A stretch of DNA of 49,032 nucleotides from Sulfitobacter sp. (GTDB lineage Bacteria; Pseudomonadota; Alphaproteobacteria; Rhodobacterales; Rhodobacteraceae). The stretch covers positions 1 through 49,032 of the forward strand of contig JABDKA010000226.1 of the NCBI GenBank assembly GCA_013002405.1. The letters run 5' to 3'. A program made the position numbers and the translations under genes. Positions 15,804 through 23,831 of this stretch are shown here, in pieces (within the stretch, counting starts at the first letter, position 1; the number at the start of each line of letters is the position of its first letter). A model generated the notes under the pieces. It did not search any database. It was not told the origin of the DNA and saw only the letters and a program-made list of their open reading frames with translations.

Positions 15804-17015
15804 ATGGTAGTCTCCGCTCGGACCTTCACCCTTCTCGCCTTCGGACTGGCCCTGCTGGCAGGACTGGCCTTTGTCAGTTTCCGGGCGGACCCGGTCCCTG
15901 TCGATCTGGCCGAGGTTACAAGAGGACCGTTGGAGATTACCGTCAACGCCGACGGCCGCACGCAGATCCGTGATCTTTACGAGGTTGCGGCCCCCATCGC
16001 GGGAATGGCTCTTCGATCCCCCGTGGAGGTGGGCGATCAGGTGGTGGCGAATGAGACGGTCGTGGCCGTGGTGCGCCCCGCCTCTTCCGGCCTGCTGGAT
16101 GCGCGCACCAGGCGGCAGGCCGAGGCGGCCCTGCAGGAAGCGCTGGCCGCGCATCATGTGGCCGAGGCCGATCTGTTACAAGCGAACGAGCGGCTGCTCT
16201 TCGCGCGCAGCCAGTTCGACCGCACCCAGGCGCTCGTGGCCCGCGGCGTAGCCTCTGTCACGCGGCTTGAGGATGACACACAGCGCCTTTCTGTGGCGCA
16301 GGCCGCAGCGGAGGCCGCACAGGCGCGGATCGATATGGCGAAGGGCACCATTGAGCGGGCACGCGCGAGCCTGCTGGAGCCGGGCACGCCCGAAGAGACC
16401 CCGGATAGTTGCTGCATTGAGCTTAAATCCCCTGCGGACGGCCTGATCCTGGAGGTTGCCGCGATGAGCGAGCGGCCCGTGGCCATCGGCACACCGCTGG
16501 TCAGCGTGGGCGATCCGCACAACATCGAACTGGTTGCGGATATTCTGTCCACCGATGCGGTGCGCCTCTCCTCCGGTGCCCTTGCCCACGTGGAGCGCTG
16601 GGGGGGTCTCGAGACACTGGAGGCCCGGCTCGACCGAATTGATCCCAAGGCCCGCACCAAGGTCTCAGCGCTCGGCATCGAAGAGCAGCGGGTGGACGCC
16701 TATTTCACCCTGGTCAATCCTCTGGAAGAAAGGCCCACGCTTGGTGACGGCTTCGCCGTCTTCCTGCGCATCGTGGAATGGCGGGGGGAAGATGTGCTTC
16801 AGGTGCCGCTCAGTGCGCTTTTCCGCAGTGATGGCGGATGGGCCGTCTTCGTGGCCCGTGACGGGGTGGCGGAACTGCGGCCCGTCACACCCGGCCGCCG
16901 AAACGGCCAGATGAGCGCCATCAAAGAGGGACTGACCGAGGGTGAAAGGGTCATCATGCACCCAAGCGACGAAATCGGCCCCGGTGTCGGGCTGGTTGAG
17001 CGGTCCTTGCTCTGA
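15804..17015 (+). CDS. HlyD/MacA-type periplasmic adaptor subunit
   Basis: A 403-residue adaptor with a single N-terminal membrane anchor (residues 8-26), a first lipoyl/barrel-sandwich half (around YEVAAPIAGMALRSPVEVGDQV), a long coiled-coil hairpin rich in Ala, Glu and Gln (about 100-190), the second lipoyl half (CIELKSPADGLILEVAAMSE), then beta-barrel and membrane-proximal domains. It bridges the inner-membrane permease to an outer-membrane channel. The channel (TolC type) is not in the window, so it must be supplied from elsewhere. It follows the permease by 4 nt and ends the operon, converging on the phasin gene. Confidence 0.88.
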   Translation: MVVSARTFTLLAFGLALLAGLAFVSFRADPVPVDLAEVTRGPLEITVNADGRTQIRDLYEVAAPIAGMALRSPVEVGDQVVANETVVAVVRPASSGLLDARTRRQAEAALQEALAAHHVAEADLLQANERLLFARSQFDRTQALVARGVASVTRLEDDTQRLSVAQAAAEAAQARIDMAKGTIERARASLLEPGTPEETPDSCCIELKSPADGLILEVAAMSERPVAIGTPLVSVGDPHNIELVADILSTDAVRLSSGALAHVERWGGLETLEARLDRIDPKARTKVSALGIEEQRVDAYFTLVNPLEERPTLGDGFAVFLRIVEWRGEDVLQVPLSALFRSDGGWAVFVARDGVAELRPVTPGRRNGQMSAIKEGLTEGERVIMHPSDEIGPGVGLVERSLL

Positions 17016-17040
17016 CCGCCCGCTCTCCAGTTCAGGCTTG

Positions 17041-17385
17041 TCAGCCCTGGTTTTCCTGCTTCTGGGCAAAGGCACGGGTACCGATTTCAACCAGCTTCCC
17101 GGTTTCTTCCTGGTACTGTTTCATCGCCTTTTGCACGAACTGCGCCTGAACGTGCTGCAACTCTTCCACGGTCTTGCAGCCCATCAGGTCCTGTTGGGTC
17201 TTGACGTCTTCCTTTACCCTGTCGGCAACGAAGGTGGCCATTTCGGCGCCCATCTTGCCCAGGGCGTCCAGCCATGCCGAACTCATCCCCATCATGTTGC
17301 CGAAACCGGCCTCTTGCAGATGGGCGATGATTTCGTTGGGGGACTGAGGATGGGCAGCTTCGGTTTTGTCGGTCTTACGGGTCAT
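17041..17385 (-). CDS. Phasin-family protein
   Basis: A 114-residue, mostly helical protein with the phasin-type pattern: an amphipathic helix around MGMSSAWLDALGKMGAEMATFVADRVKEDV, then a second helix LMGCKTVEELQHVQAQFVQKAMKQYQEETGKLVEIG. Phasins coat polyhydroxyalkanoate granules or act as small helper proteins. At 114 residues it is in the normal range. CAGGAG lies upstream of the ATG at 17385. An FNR-type box with an exact -10 (TAAACT) is upstream, so it is probably made at low oxygen, when reducing power is stored as polymer. No PHA synthase is in the window. Confidence 0.75.
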   Translation of the reverse strand: MTRKTDKTEAAHPQSPNEIIAHLQEAGFGNMMGMSSAWLDALGKMGAEMATFVADRVKEDVKTQQDLMGCKTVEELQHVQAQFVQKAMKQYQEETGKLVEIGTRAFAQKQENQG

Positions 17386-17416
17386 GGGTGATTCTCCTGT
17401 CTGATCCGGCCTTGCA

Positions 17417-17458
17417 AGTTTAACGTGCCGGGCGGGCCGGTGACTTGATTTGGCTCAA
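17417..17458. promoter_or_regulatory. FNR/FixK-type promoter between phasin and VIT genes
   Basis: TTGATTTGGCTCAA (17445-17458) differs from TTGAT-N4-ATCAA at one base of the second half. Toward the phasin gene, TAAACT on the minus strand (17422-17417) lies 22 nt from the box. Toward the VIT gene the same spacing gives CAATGT (17481-17486) and a predicted start of transcription at 17493, the A of its ATG. Confidence 0.72.
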
Positions 17459-17492
17459 GGCCGCGCGCGCCGGATGTTGGCAATGTCCTCCC

Positions 17493-18206
17493 ATGCAGCA
17501 AGAACACGGCCACAGCCCCGAAGAGATTGCGGAACGCCTCAACGGTACGCCGGGTGCGAGCTATCTCAAGGACATGATCTATGGCGGGGTCGACGGGGCG
17601 GTGACCACCTTTGCAATCGTTGCGGGGGTGCAGGGGGCGGGGCTGTCGCCCACCATCATCGTGGCCCTTGGCATTGCCAACATCCTGGCTGACGGGTTCT
17701 CAATGGCGGCAAGCAATTATTCAGGCACCAAGGCCGAGTTGGATGACCGCAGGCGGATCATCCAGATCGAGGAACGCCACATCGCACATCACCGGGAAGG
17801 GGAACTGGAGGAACTGCGCCAGATCCTGGAAAAGCGCGGCCTTTCGGGTTCCGTACTGCAGGAGGCCACGCGGGAAATCTCGGGCAACAAGATGCGCTGG
17901 ATCGAAATGATGCTGACCGATGAATATGGCCTGACGCGCGGGGAACCGCACCCCATGCGCGCGGCCTTCGCCACCTTCGGGGCCTTTCTGTTGGCCGGAA
18001 GCATCCCGCTGATCCCCTTCGTGCTGGGTTTGCCCGGCGCCTTTCAGATCTCCATCCTCGCGACGCTGCTAACCTTCTTTCTGATCGGTACGGGCAAAAG
18101 CCGCTGGTCGCTTGCGCGCTGGTGGTGGTCGGGTGGTGAGACGCTGATGATCGGGGCGGCAGCGGCCATGATTGCCTATCTCGTCGGAAGCCTGTTTCAT
18201 CCCTGA
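17493..18206 (+). CDS. VIT1/CCC1-family metal transporter
   Basis: A 237-residue membrane protein of the VIT1/CCC1/nodulin-21 family, which moves Fe2+ or Mn2+ across membranes. The first helix contains the family's DGAVTTFAIVAGVQGA motif, the second contains ILADGFSMAASNYSGTKAELD, a charged cytoplasmic helical domain rich in Glu/His follows (ERHIAHHREGELEELRQIL), and three more helices close the protein. The Asp and Met of the DG and SM motifs form the metal path in known structures. No Shine-Dalgarno sequence is visible before ATG 17493, and the predicted transcription start falls on this codon, so the mRNA may be leaderless. Likely role: iron handling at low oxygen. Confidence 0.85.
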   Translation: MQQEHGHSPEEIAERLNGTPGASYLKDMIYGGVDGAVTTFAIVAGVQGAGLSPTIIVALGIANILADGFSMAASNYSGTKAELDDRRRIIQIEERHIAHHREGELEELRQILEKRGLSGSVLQEATREISGNKMRWIEMMLTDEYGLTRGEPHPMRAAFATFGAFLLAGSIPLIPFVLGLPGAFQISILATLLTFFLIGTGKSRWSLARWWWSGGETLMIGAAAAMIAYLVGSLFHP

Positions 18207-18219
18207 TGACAAACTTCAT

Positions 18220-18260
18220 TTGAGCAAGATCAAGGCGCTGCCACCCCGGCTGCCTAGTCT
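18220..18260 (+). promoter_or_regulatory. FNR/FixK-type promoter for the M50-CBS protease
   Basis: TTGAGCAAGATCAA (18220-18233) has one mismatch in the first half-site. TAGTCT at 18255-18260 gives a -10 with a 21-nt gap. The predicted start of transcription is near 18267, about 18 nt before the ATG at 18285. Confidence 0.72.
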
Positions 18261-18284
18261 GCCCCTTAGAAACGGAGCCGCCCT

Positions 18285-19415
18285 ATGTTCTCGCACGCCA
18301 TAAAGTTGTTTTCCGTCAGTGGTTTTGAGATCAAGGTCGATCCCAGCTGGCTGCTGATCGCCACGCTGATAACCTGGAGCCTGGCACAGCACTATTTCCC
18401 GCTCAGCCTGCCGGGCTACTCGAATGGGGCCTACCTGCTGATGGGGCTTATTGCGATGCTGTTCTTCTTCGCTTCGCTCCTGCTCCACGAATTGTCGCAC
18501 TCCGTCGTTGCGCGCAGCAATGGCGTGCCGATCCGCGGCATCACCCTTTTCCTCTTCGGTGGCATGGCAGAGCTGGAGGCGGAGCCTCAGTCGGGGCGGG
18601 TTGAATTCTGGATCGCCATCGCGGGTCCGATCATGAGCTTTGCGCTGAGCGGCCTGTTCTGGATCCTTTCCTCCCTTTCGCAGGCGGTTGGTGCTTCCGC
18701 GGCACTGACCGAAATCCTGTCCTACCTTTCACTGATCAATCTGGTTCTGGCCATCTTCAATCTGGTGCCTGCCTTCCCGCTGGATGGGGGACGGATCCTG
18801 CGCGCCTACCTCTGGCACCGGCACGGCGACATCCTGCGGGCCACGGAGACGGCGGCACGCTCAGGTGCCATCTTTGCGATGATCCTGATCGGTTTGGGCG
18901 TTCTGGCCATTTTTCAGGGGGCCGCGGCCGCTGGTCTCTGGCAGGTGATGATCGGCCTTTTCGTACTGACCGCCGCCCGCTCAAGTTACCAGATGCAGCT
19001 GGCAAAAAGCGTCTTCGGAGACCGCACCGTCGGCGCACTTGTCCCGGGTGATCCCATCATCCTGTCGCCCGAGATGTCTATTCAAGAGGCGGTGGATGAC
19101 ATCTTCCTTCCCAACCGCATCGGCTTTGCCCCGGTGATGGAGAAGGGCACCCTTCTCGGATACCTCGACCAGAAGGCTGTCGCCGAAATCGGACGGTCCG
19201 ACTGGGGCAAGACGACGGTCGGTGACGCCTACCGGGGCCTTGATCCCGCAATCATGGTATCGCCCGACCTGCCGGTTGAGGAACTGATGACCCGCATCGC
19301 CCAGAGCGGCCGCCGCAAGTTTTTGGTGGTCAGGGATCATGACCTGTTAGGCGTGATCACCCTGGCCGACATTACCGAGTACTTGCACCTGGCCGAGACA
19401 CTGCAGCGACGTTGA
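18285..19415 (+). CDS. Site-2 protease family protein (M50) with CBS domains
   Basis: A 376-residue intramembrane zinc metalloprotease. The HExxH site is H68-E69-L70-S71-H72 at the end of a hydrophobic helix, and the third ligand is in the FNLVPAFPLDGGR motif (around residue 165). Both motifs are complete. The C-terminal 130 residues form a CBS pair (DPIILSPEMSIQEAVDDIF and the later VSPDLPVEELMTRIAQ), which usually binds adenine nucleotides. Rip3-like relatives with the same layout cut membrane anti-sigma factors or other membrane regulators. Here a nucleotide-sensing protease is placed under an FNR-type promoter and followed 14 nt later by a flavodoxin-fold oxidoreductase. No anti-sigma target is encoded nearby. 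Confidence 0.88.
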   Translation: MFSHAIKLFSVSGFEIKVDPSWLLIATLITWSLAQHYFPLSLPGYSNGAYLLMGLIAMLFFFASLLLHELSHSVVARSNGVPIRGITLFLFGGMAELEAEPQSGRVEFWIAIAGPIMSFALSGLFWILSSLSQAVGASAALTEILSYLSLINLVLAIFNLVPAFPLDGGRILRAYLWHRHGDILRATETAARSGAIFAMILIGLGVLAIFQGAAAAGLWQVMIGLFVLTAARSSYQMQLAKSVFGDRTVGALVPGDPIILSPEMSIQEAVDDIFLPNRIGFAPVMEKGTLLGYLDQKAVAEIGRSDWGKTTVGDAYRGLDPAIMVSPDLPVEELMTRIAQSGRRKFLVVRDHDLLGVITLADITEYLHLAETLQRR

Positions 19416-19429
19416 TGGAATGACGACAC

Positions 19430-20008
19430 ATGAAGACAGTTCTCATCATTCAGGGTAACCCTGATCCCGCTGGCAATCACCTGTGTCACGCCATTGCCGC
19501 CGCCTACCGCGAGGCGGCCGAAACGGCGGGGCATCAAGTGATGGGCATCGACGTGGCACAGGAGCAAATCCCCTTCCTGCGAACCAAGGAGGAATGGGAA
19601 GGCATCAATTTGCCCCCGGTGGCAGCGGCCGGACAGAAGGCCGTCACCAAGGCAGATCACATTGTCCTGATCTATCCCCTTTGGATGGGAGACATGCCCG
19701 CAATTCTGAAGGCCTGGATCGAACAGGTCTTTCGCAAGGGGTTTGCCTTTGAGATGGACGGTTCCAGCTGGCAAAGCGCGCTTAAGGGTAAGTCGGCGCG
19801 CGTGATGGTCACCATGGGGATGCCCGGGTTCGCTTATCGGTGGTTCTATCTGGCCCATTCGCTGCGCAGCCTTAAGCGCAACATCCTGAAAATATGCGGT
19901 ATAGGGCCCGTCAAAAGCTGCGTCTTCGGGAACGCAGAGGACCCCAGCGGCAGGGCGCAACAGGGCTTCATTGCCACCGCAAGGCGGTTAGGGGCCAGCG
20001 CCGGGTAA
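19430..20008 (+). CDS. NAD(P)H-dependent flavodoxin-fold oxidoreductase
   Basis: A 192-residue member of the Flavodoxin_2 (NQO1/KefF/MdaB) family, reducing quinones or other small acceptors by two electrons with FMN or FAD. The pattern is seen in the N-terminal strand and loop (ILIIQGNPDPAGNHLCHAI), the IVLIYPLWMGDMPAILKAWIEQVF helix region and the TMGMPGFAYRW loop. It starts 14 nt after the protease gene, so it probably shares the upstream FNR-type promoter. A role in keeping quinones reduced when respiration is limited fits the setting. Confidence 0.82.
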   Translation: MKTVLIIQGNPDPAGNHLCHAIAAAYREAAETAGHQVMGIDVAQEQIPFLRTKEEWEGINLPPVAAAGQKAVTKADHIVLIYPLWMGDMPAILKAWIEQVFRKGFAFEMDGSSWQSALKGKSARVMVTMGMPGFAYRWFYLAHSLRSLKRNILKICGIGPVKSCVFGNAEDPSGRAQQGFIATARRLGASAG

Positions 20009-20076
20009 CGATAGGCGGTTACACGCTTATGAAAATCTGATCTGATCGGCCCCGTGCGACGGGGAGCAACACGAAC

Positions 20077-21627
20077 TTGGACGATATGAAGACGAGCCTG
20101 GAAGACAGCGCCCTTTTGACCGCGATCCTGGATGCGGCGGCGGATGCGATCATCGTGGCGAACGCAGAAGGGATGATCCGCCGCGCCAATGCCGCCGCGG
20201 GCAACCTATTCCAGTATGACCCTGCAGAACTGGTCGGACAGAGCGTCAATATCCTCATGCCTGCAGCACTGGCCGATGGTCACGACGGTTTCATGCAACA
20301 CCATATGAAGACAGGTGAAAACCGGATCATCGGGATCGGTCGTGAGGTCGAGGGCCTCCGCTCGGACGGGCGAGAATTCCCGCTGCATCTGTCGGTGGGT
20401 GAGGCCGAGGTGGCGGGTGAGACGCTCTTCGTTGGCATCCTCCACGATCTGACGCAGCGCCGCGCCACGCTTGATGCGCTTTCCCGGTCGCAAAGGCTGG
20501 ATGCGATCGGGCGCATGACCGGCGGCATCGCGCACGATTTCAACAACCTTCTGACTGTTGTCATCGGAAATCTGGAGTTGCTTGATATGCGCAACCCGTC
20601 CGATCAGCAGCGGCAGCTGATCACCGACGCCCTGGAGGCGGCTGAAATGGGCGCCGACCTGACCTCGCGGCTCTTGGTTTTTGCCCGCAAAAGCAACCTC
20701 AGCCCGGTGGAGGCCGATCTGACCGCGCTCTGCGAGGAAACGCTTTTGATCCTGCGGCGCACTATGGGGGCAAGCGTCCGGATCAAGACGCAATATGCGT
20801 CAGATCTGAACCGGGTGATGGTTGATCCGGTGCAGCTGCAGTCCGCCTTGATGAATCTTGCCCTGAATGCGCGTGACGCGATGAAAGATGGCGGTGAACT
20901 GCTGATTTCGGTTTCCAACGTCACGATCGACGATACCTACATTGCACAGGAAACCGACATCGCGCCGGGCCATTACGTGCGCCTGTCGGTCAGCGACGAC
21001 GGTGCGGGCATGTCGCCGGAGGCGCAAAGGCGGGCGTTCGAGCCCTTCTTCACGACCAAATCCGGCAGCGGCGGGACGGGCTTGGGCTTGGCCATGGTCT
21101 ACGGCTTTGTTCGGCAATCGGGCGGGCACATTACCCTCTACAGCGAGGAGGGCCATGGGACGAGCTTCGGTCTCTACTTTCCGGCTGTGGACGGGTCACC
21201 TCAGGTGCCGGGTGAGACTGAGCAAGGCGCGCTCGCCCTCTCCGAAATCGGGGCCGGGCGGCGGGTTCTGGTGGTCGAGGATAATCCCAAGGTCCGAAAG
21301 CTGGCTGTTCAGCGAATGCGGGATCTGGGCTTTGAGACCTATGAGGCCGAAAGCGGCGATATCGCGCTCGCCATGCTGGAAAAGGGTCTCCAGGTCGATC
21401 TGATCTTTTCGGATCTGGTCATGCCGGGCCGTCTGAACGGGTACGAATTGGCGGCGGAGGTGAACCGCTTACACCCTGAACTGAAGATCCTGCTGACCTC
21501 CGGATACGCCAGCGACGTGGTCACCGGCGCGATGGCACACGACCGCCCCTTTGAAATCCTGCACAAACCCTACCGCATCGCGGAACTGTCGCGCAGGCTT
21601 CAGACGCTCTTTGGGTTCGGTGCCTGA
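20077..21627 (+). CDS. fixL: FixL-like soluble hybrid histidine kinase (haem PAS, HisKA, HATPase, receiver)
   Basis: A 516-residue oxygen-sensor kinase. The PAS domain (about 10-130) has the FixL haem-pocket layout: His69 in the position of the haem ligand, the RIIGIGREV stretch with Arg89 equal to the distal arginine, and FPLHLSVGE after it. Then come the HisKA helix with phospho-acceptor His153 (GGIAHDFNNL), the N box (MNLALNARDAM), the G boxes (GGTGLGLAM) and a C-terminal receiver (about 395-512, Asp446). No membrane helix is seen, as in hFixL of rhizobia, whereas classical FixL is membrane-anchored. The start is uncertain: TTG 20077 has GGGAG upstream at a workable distance; ATG 20086 is three codons later. 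Its end overlaps the convergent response-regulator gene by 28 bp. Confidence 0.85.
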   Translation: MDDMKTSLEDSALLTAILDAAADAIIVANAEGMIRRANAAAGNLFQYDPAELVGQSVNILMPAALADGHDGFMQHHMKTGENRIIGIGREVEGLRSDGREFPLHLSVGEAEVAGETLFVGILHDLTQRRATLDALSRSQRLDAIGRMTGGIAHDFNNLLTVVIGNLELLDMRNPSDQQRQLITDALEAAEMGADLTSRLLVFARKSNLSPVEADLTALCEETLLILRRTMGASVRIKTQYASDLNRVMVDPVQLQSALMNLALNARDAMKDGGELLISVSNVTIDDTYIAQETDIAPGHYVRLSVSDDGAGMSPEAQRRAFEPFFTTKSGSGGTGLGLAMVYGFVRQSGGHITLYSEEGHGTSFGLYFPAVDGSPQVPGETEQGALALSEIGAGRRVLVVEDNPKVRKLAVQRMRDLGFETYEAESGDIALAMLEKGLQVDLIFSDLVMPGRLNGYELAAEVNRLHPELKILLTSGYASDVVTGAMAHDRPFEILHKPYRIAELSRRLQTLFGFGA

Positions 21628-22361
21628 CCCCTTTCGACATCGCTGGCAAAGGTATAACCGACACCGCGCACGGTCTTGATCAGCTTCGGCTGGCCCGGTT
21701 CACGTTCGATCTTCTTGCGCAGACGGGCGATCTGGTTGTCGACGGTTCGGTCCATCGGCTGCCAGGAATTGCCGCCAACCAGATCCATCAGCTGATCGCG
21801 CGACAAGACCCTCTTGGGCCGCTCCAGAAAAACCGTAAGCAATTTGAAATCGCCGCTGGTCAGGGGGCATTCCCTGCCATCCCGGTCGCGCAGTTCCAGC
21901 CTTTCGGGTACGGCAACCATCTCGTCGAAGAAGAAAGCGGCGCTGCTGCCTTGAGGCATTGCGACCGCCTGCGCCTCTGTCTCTCCGCCTAGATTTCCGA
22001 CGCGGCGCAGGACGCTGCGAACCCGCGCGACAACCTCGCGTACGTGGAAAGGCTTGGTGATGTAATCATCGGCTCCCAGCTCAAGCCCCACAACCCGGTC
22101 GATTACGTCATCCCTGCCCGTCACGATGATGATCGGCAGCGCGCCGCCTTGGCGGATCTCGCGGGCCAGCTCCAGACCATTGTCAGCGCCCAGATGGATA
22201 TCCAGCGTCACAAGATCAATATTGCCGCACGCGATGTGCTTGCGCATCTGTACGGCGCTGGCGGCTTCGACAACGGCAAAGCCTTCACTTTCCAGAACAT
22301 TGCGCAACAGCGCCCTGATCCTGGCTTCGTCCTCGACAACGAGGATGGTCTGCTGGCCCAT
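21600..22361 (-). CDS. OmpR/PhoB-type response regulator (FxkR-like position)
   Basis: A 253-residue response regulator. The receiver has the acidic pair (VVEDE), phospho-acceptor Asp54 (LVTLDIHLG), and the conserved threonine (IVTGRDD) and lysine (DDYITKPF). The C-terminal winged helix ends with the family's DRTVDNQIARLRKKIE and TVRGVGYTF motifs. FixJ has a LuxR-type domain, so this is not FixJ. In Rhizobium etli an OmpR-type regulator, FxkR, links hybrid FixL to fixK, and this gene lies between the same two partners. ATG 22361 is chosen because AAGGAG precedes it; the 5'-extended frame lacks any motif. Confidence 0.85.
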   Translation of the reverse strand: MGQQTILVVEDEARIRALLRNVLESEGFAVVEAASAVQMRKHIACGNIDLVTLDIHLGADNGLELAREIRQGGALPIIIVTGRDDVIDRVVGLELGADDYITKPFHVREVVARVRSVLRRVGNLGGETEAQAVAMPQGSSAAFFFDEMVAVPERLELRDRDGRECPLTSGDFKLLTVFLERPKRVLSRDQLMDLVGGNSWQPMDRTVDNQIARLRKKIEREPGQPKLIKTVRGVGYTFASDVERGQAPNPKSV

Positions 22362-22502
22362 GCCCGCGCGCTCCTTGGAACGATCTATCCGCTCCATCGT
22401 TTCCCGGCTCATACACTTTGATACAAAAACGCGCAGAGACCGCCTGACGCCAATTACATTCATCGCACAAGTTGAACCCATCACGATGAGGGGCTCAGTT
22501 TC

Positions 22503-23177
22503 ATGTATGTCACGATACCATCAGAGGTTACGCCGCAAAAGTCCACTAATCCAATCACCGACAAAACCGCGCAGGTCTGCGAAACAAATTTGAAAACAGG
22601 CGCTTACCTTTTCTACGAAGGAGACCCGGTTGAGTGGCTCTACCAGGTCAAAAGCGGGGTTTTGCGCCTGACCCGGCTGCTTGAAAACGGGCGGCGCCAA
22701 GTGATCGCCTTCGGCTATCCGGGCGATATCGTAGGATTTCCGGCCAACGGGCTTCACCACACGGATTGCGACGCGCTGAGTGGCGCGCGCTTGCAGCCCT
22801 ACCGCCGCGCGACACTTGAGAAAGGTGATGGCGATCCCGCTTTGCATCAGGCGCTGCTGCAGGCCGCCCTGCGGGAGATCAGCGCGATGCAGGATCATTT
22901 CATGATGCTGGGCCGCAAGTCCGCGATAGAAAAGGTTGCCTCCTTCCTCTGCGTACTGGCGGAGCGGGTCGGCCAGAATGCCGCGGGCGAGACCCGGATC
23001 GAACTGCCGATGAGCCGGGCCGACATCGCCGATTTCCTTGGCCTGACCACGGAGACCGTCAGCCGCACACTCACGCAACTGCGCAAGAGCCGTATTATTG
23101 AGATCGATAACATCCACACCATTGTCATCTGTCGCCAGACGGCCCTGCTGGGTCTGTCTCTGGGTGATCGCGACTGA
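22503..23177 (+). CDS. fixK: FixK-like Crp/Fnr transcription regulator
   Basis: A 224-residue Crp/Fnr regulator. A beta-roll (about 28-110) with SGVLRLTRLLENGRRQVIAF and GDIVGF is followed by a dimer helix and a winged helix. The recognition helix reads ETVSR (E184, S187, R188), the E-x2-S-R pattern that contacts TTGA half-sites, so it can recognise the boxes found in this window. Its cysteines (C26, C89, C150) do not form the N-terminal iron-sulfur cluster motif of FNR/FnrL, so it is probably not an oxygen sensor itself and depends on the neighbouring kinase. GAGGGG precedes the ATG. It is divergent from the response regulator across 141 bp, in which I found no FNR-type box. Confidence 0.85.
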   Translation: MYVTIPSEVTPQKSTNPITDKTAQVCETNLKTGAYLFYEGDPVEWLYQVKSGVLRLTRLLENGRRQVIAFGYPGDIVGFPANGLHHTDCDALSGARLQPYRRATLEKGDGDPALHQALLQAALREISAMQDHFMMLGRKSAIEKVASFLCVLAERVGQNAAGETRIELPMSRADIADFLGLTTETVSRTLTQLRKSRIIEIDNIHTIVICRQTALLGLSLGDRD

Positions 23178-23198
23178 ACTGCGAAACCAAGGCCTAGA

Positions 23199-23239
23199 TT
23201 GATCCGAGTCAAATCGCGCGAACGCCGTTCCGCTAGCAT
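23199..23239 (+). promoter_or_regulatory. FNR/FixK-type promoter for Hsp20 and universal stress protein
   Basis: TTGATCCGAGTCAA (23199-23212) has one mismatch in the second half-site. TAGCAT at 23234-23239 is a good -10 with a 21-nt gap. The predicted start of transcription is near 23246, giving a leader of about 36 nt before the Hsp20 ATG. Confidence 0.75.
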
Positions 23240-23281
23240 GGGATCAATCGAAGTCCGTACATCACAGGAAAGGAGAAGCAC

Positions 23282-23767
23282 ATGTCCCGTCCAACACTCC
23301 CCGGTTTGCAGACCGAGCCGTCCGGCGCACCGTTTTTTCCCTCATTCCAAAAGGAAATGAATCGCTTGCTTGAGCAGTTCCGCACCGGCTTCCCTTCCCT
23401 CGACACGGCCCTGCCCGAACGGTTCGGTGCCGACATGTTCCCAGCCATCGACGTTCTGGAAACCGAAGAGGCTATTGAGGTCAGCGCAGAAGTGCCCGGG
23501 GTGAAGGAGGATGACCTTGAGGCGTCGATCAGCGGCAGCACGCTGGTTCTCAAGGGTGAGAAAAGCTCGGACCACCGGGAGGACGAGGACAACTATCATC
23601 TGGTGGAGCGTCGCTTCGGCAGCTTCCGTCGGCAGATCCCGCTGGGATTTACCCCCGAGGAAGAGAGTGTCGAAGCAAGCTTCGTGGATGGTGTGCTGAA
23701 GGTGAAGATCACCAAGCCCGCCGCCGCGAAATCCAGCGTTCAGAAGATCAACATCAGCCGCAAATGA
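23282..23767 (+). CDS. Small heat-shock protein, Hsp20/alpha-crystallin family
   Basis: A 161-residue ATP-independent holdase chaperone. An N-terminal arm (1-50) precedes an alpha-crystallin domain that starts at AIDVLETEEAIEVSAEVPGVKEDDLE and includes LVLKGEK, the RRFGSFRRQIPLG strand and the conserved A-x-x-x-x-G-V-L motif (ASFVDGVLKVKI). Length and domain order are normal. GGAAAGGAG lies before the ATG. It is the first gene after an FNR-type box, with the universal stress protein 64 nt behind, a pair often seen in oxygen-limitation regulons such as DosR of mycobacteria. Confidence 0.92.
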   Translation: MSRPTLPGLQTEPSGAPFFPSFQKEMNRLLEQFRTGFPSLDTALPERFGADMFPAIDVLETEEAIEVSAEVPGVKEDDLEASISGSTLVLKGEKSSDHREDEDNYHLVERRFGSFRRQIPLGFTPEEESVEASFVDGVLKVKITKPAAAKSSVQKINISRK

Positions 23768-23831
23768 TAGAGCCCTCGCGGGCTGGCGGTAAGGTCCACC
23801 CGCGACCTCCAACACCAGAAGGAAGACCGCC

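Noticed and set aside
20028-20050. CTGATCTGATCGG before the fixL-like gene
   Set aside because: Resembles a half-site repeat but lacks the TTGA-N6-TCAA layout.
22430-22500. TTGAT and TTGAA elements between the response regulator and fixK
   Set aside because: No matching second half-site at the right distance (for example TTGAACCCATCA has three bases between halves), so I do not call an FNR box there.
23768-23790. Short hairpin AGCCC-TCGC-GGGCT after Hsp20
   Set aside because: Five-pair stem without a T-run, and it lies between two likely cotranscribed genes; not a convincing terminator.
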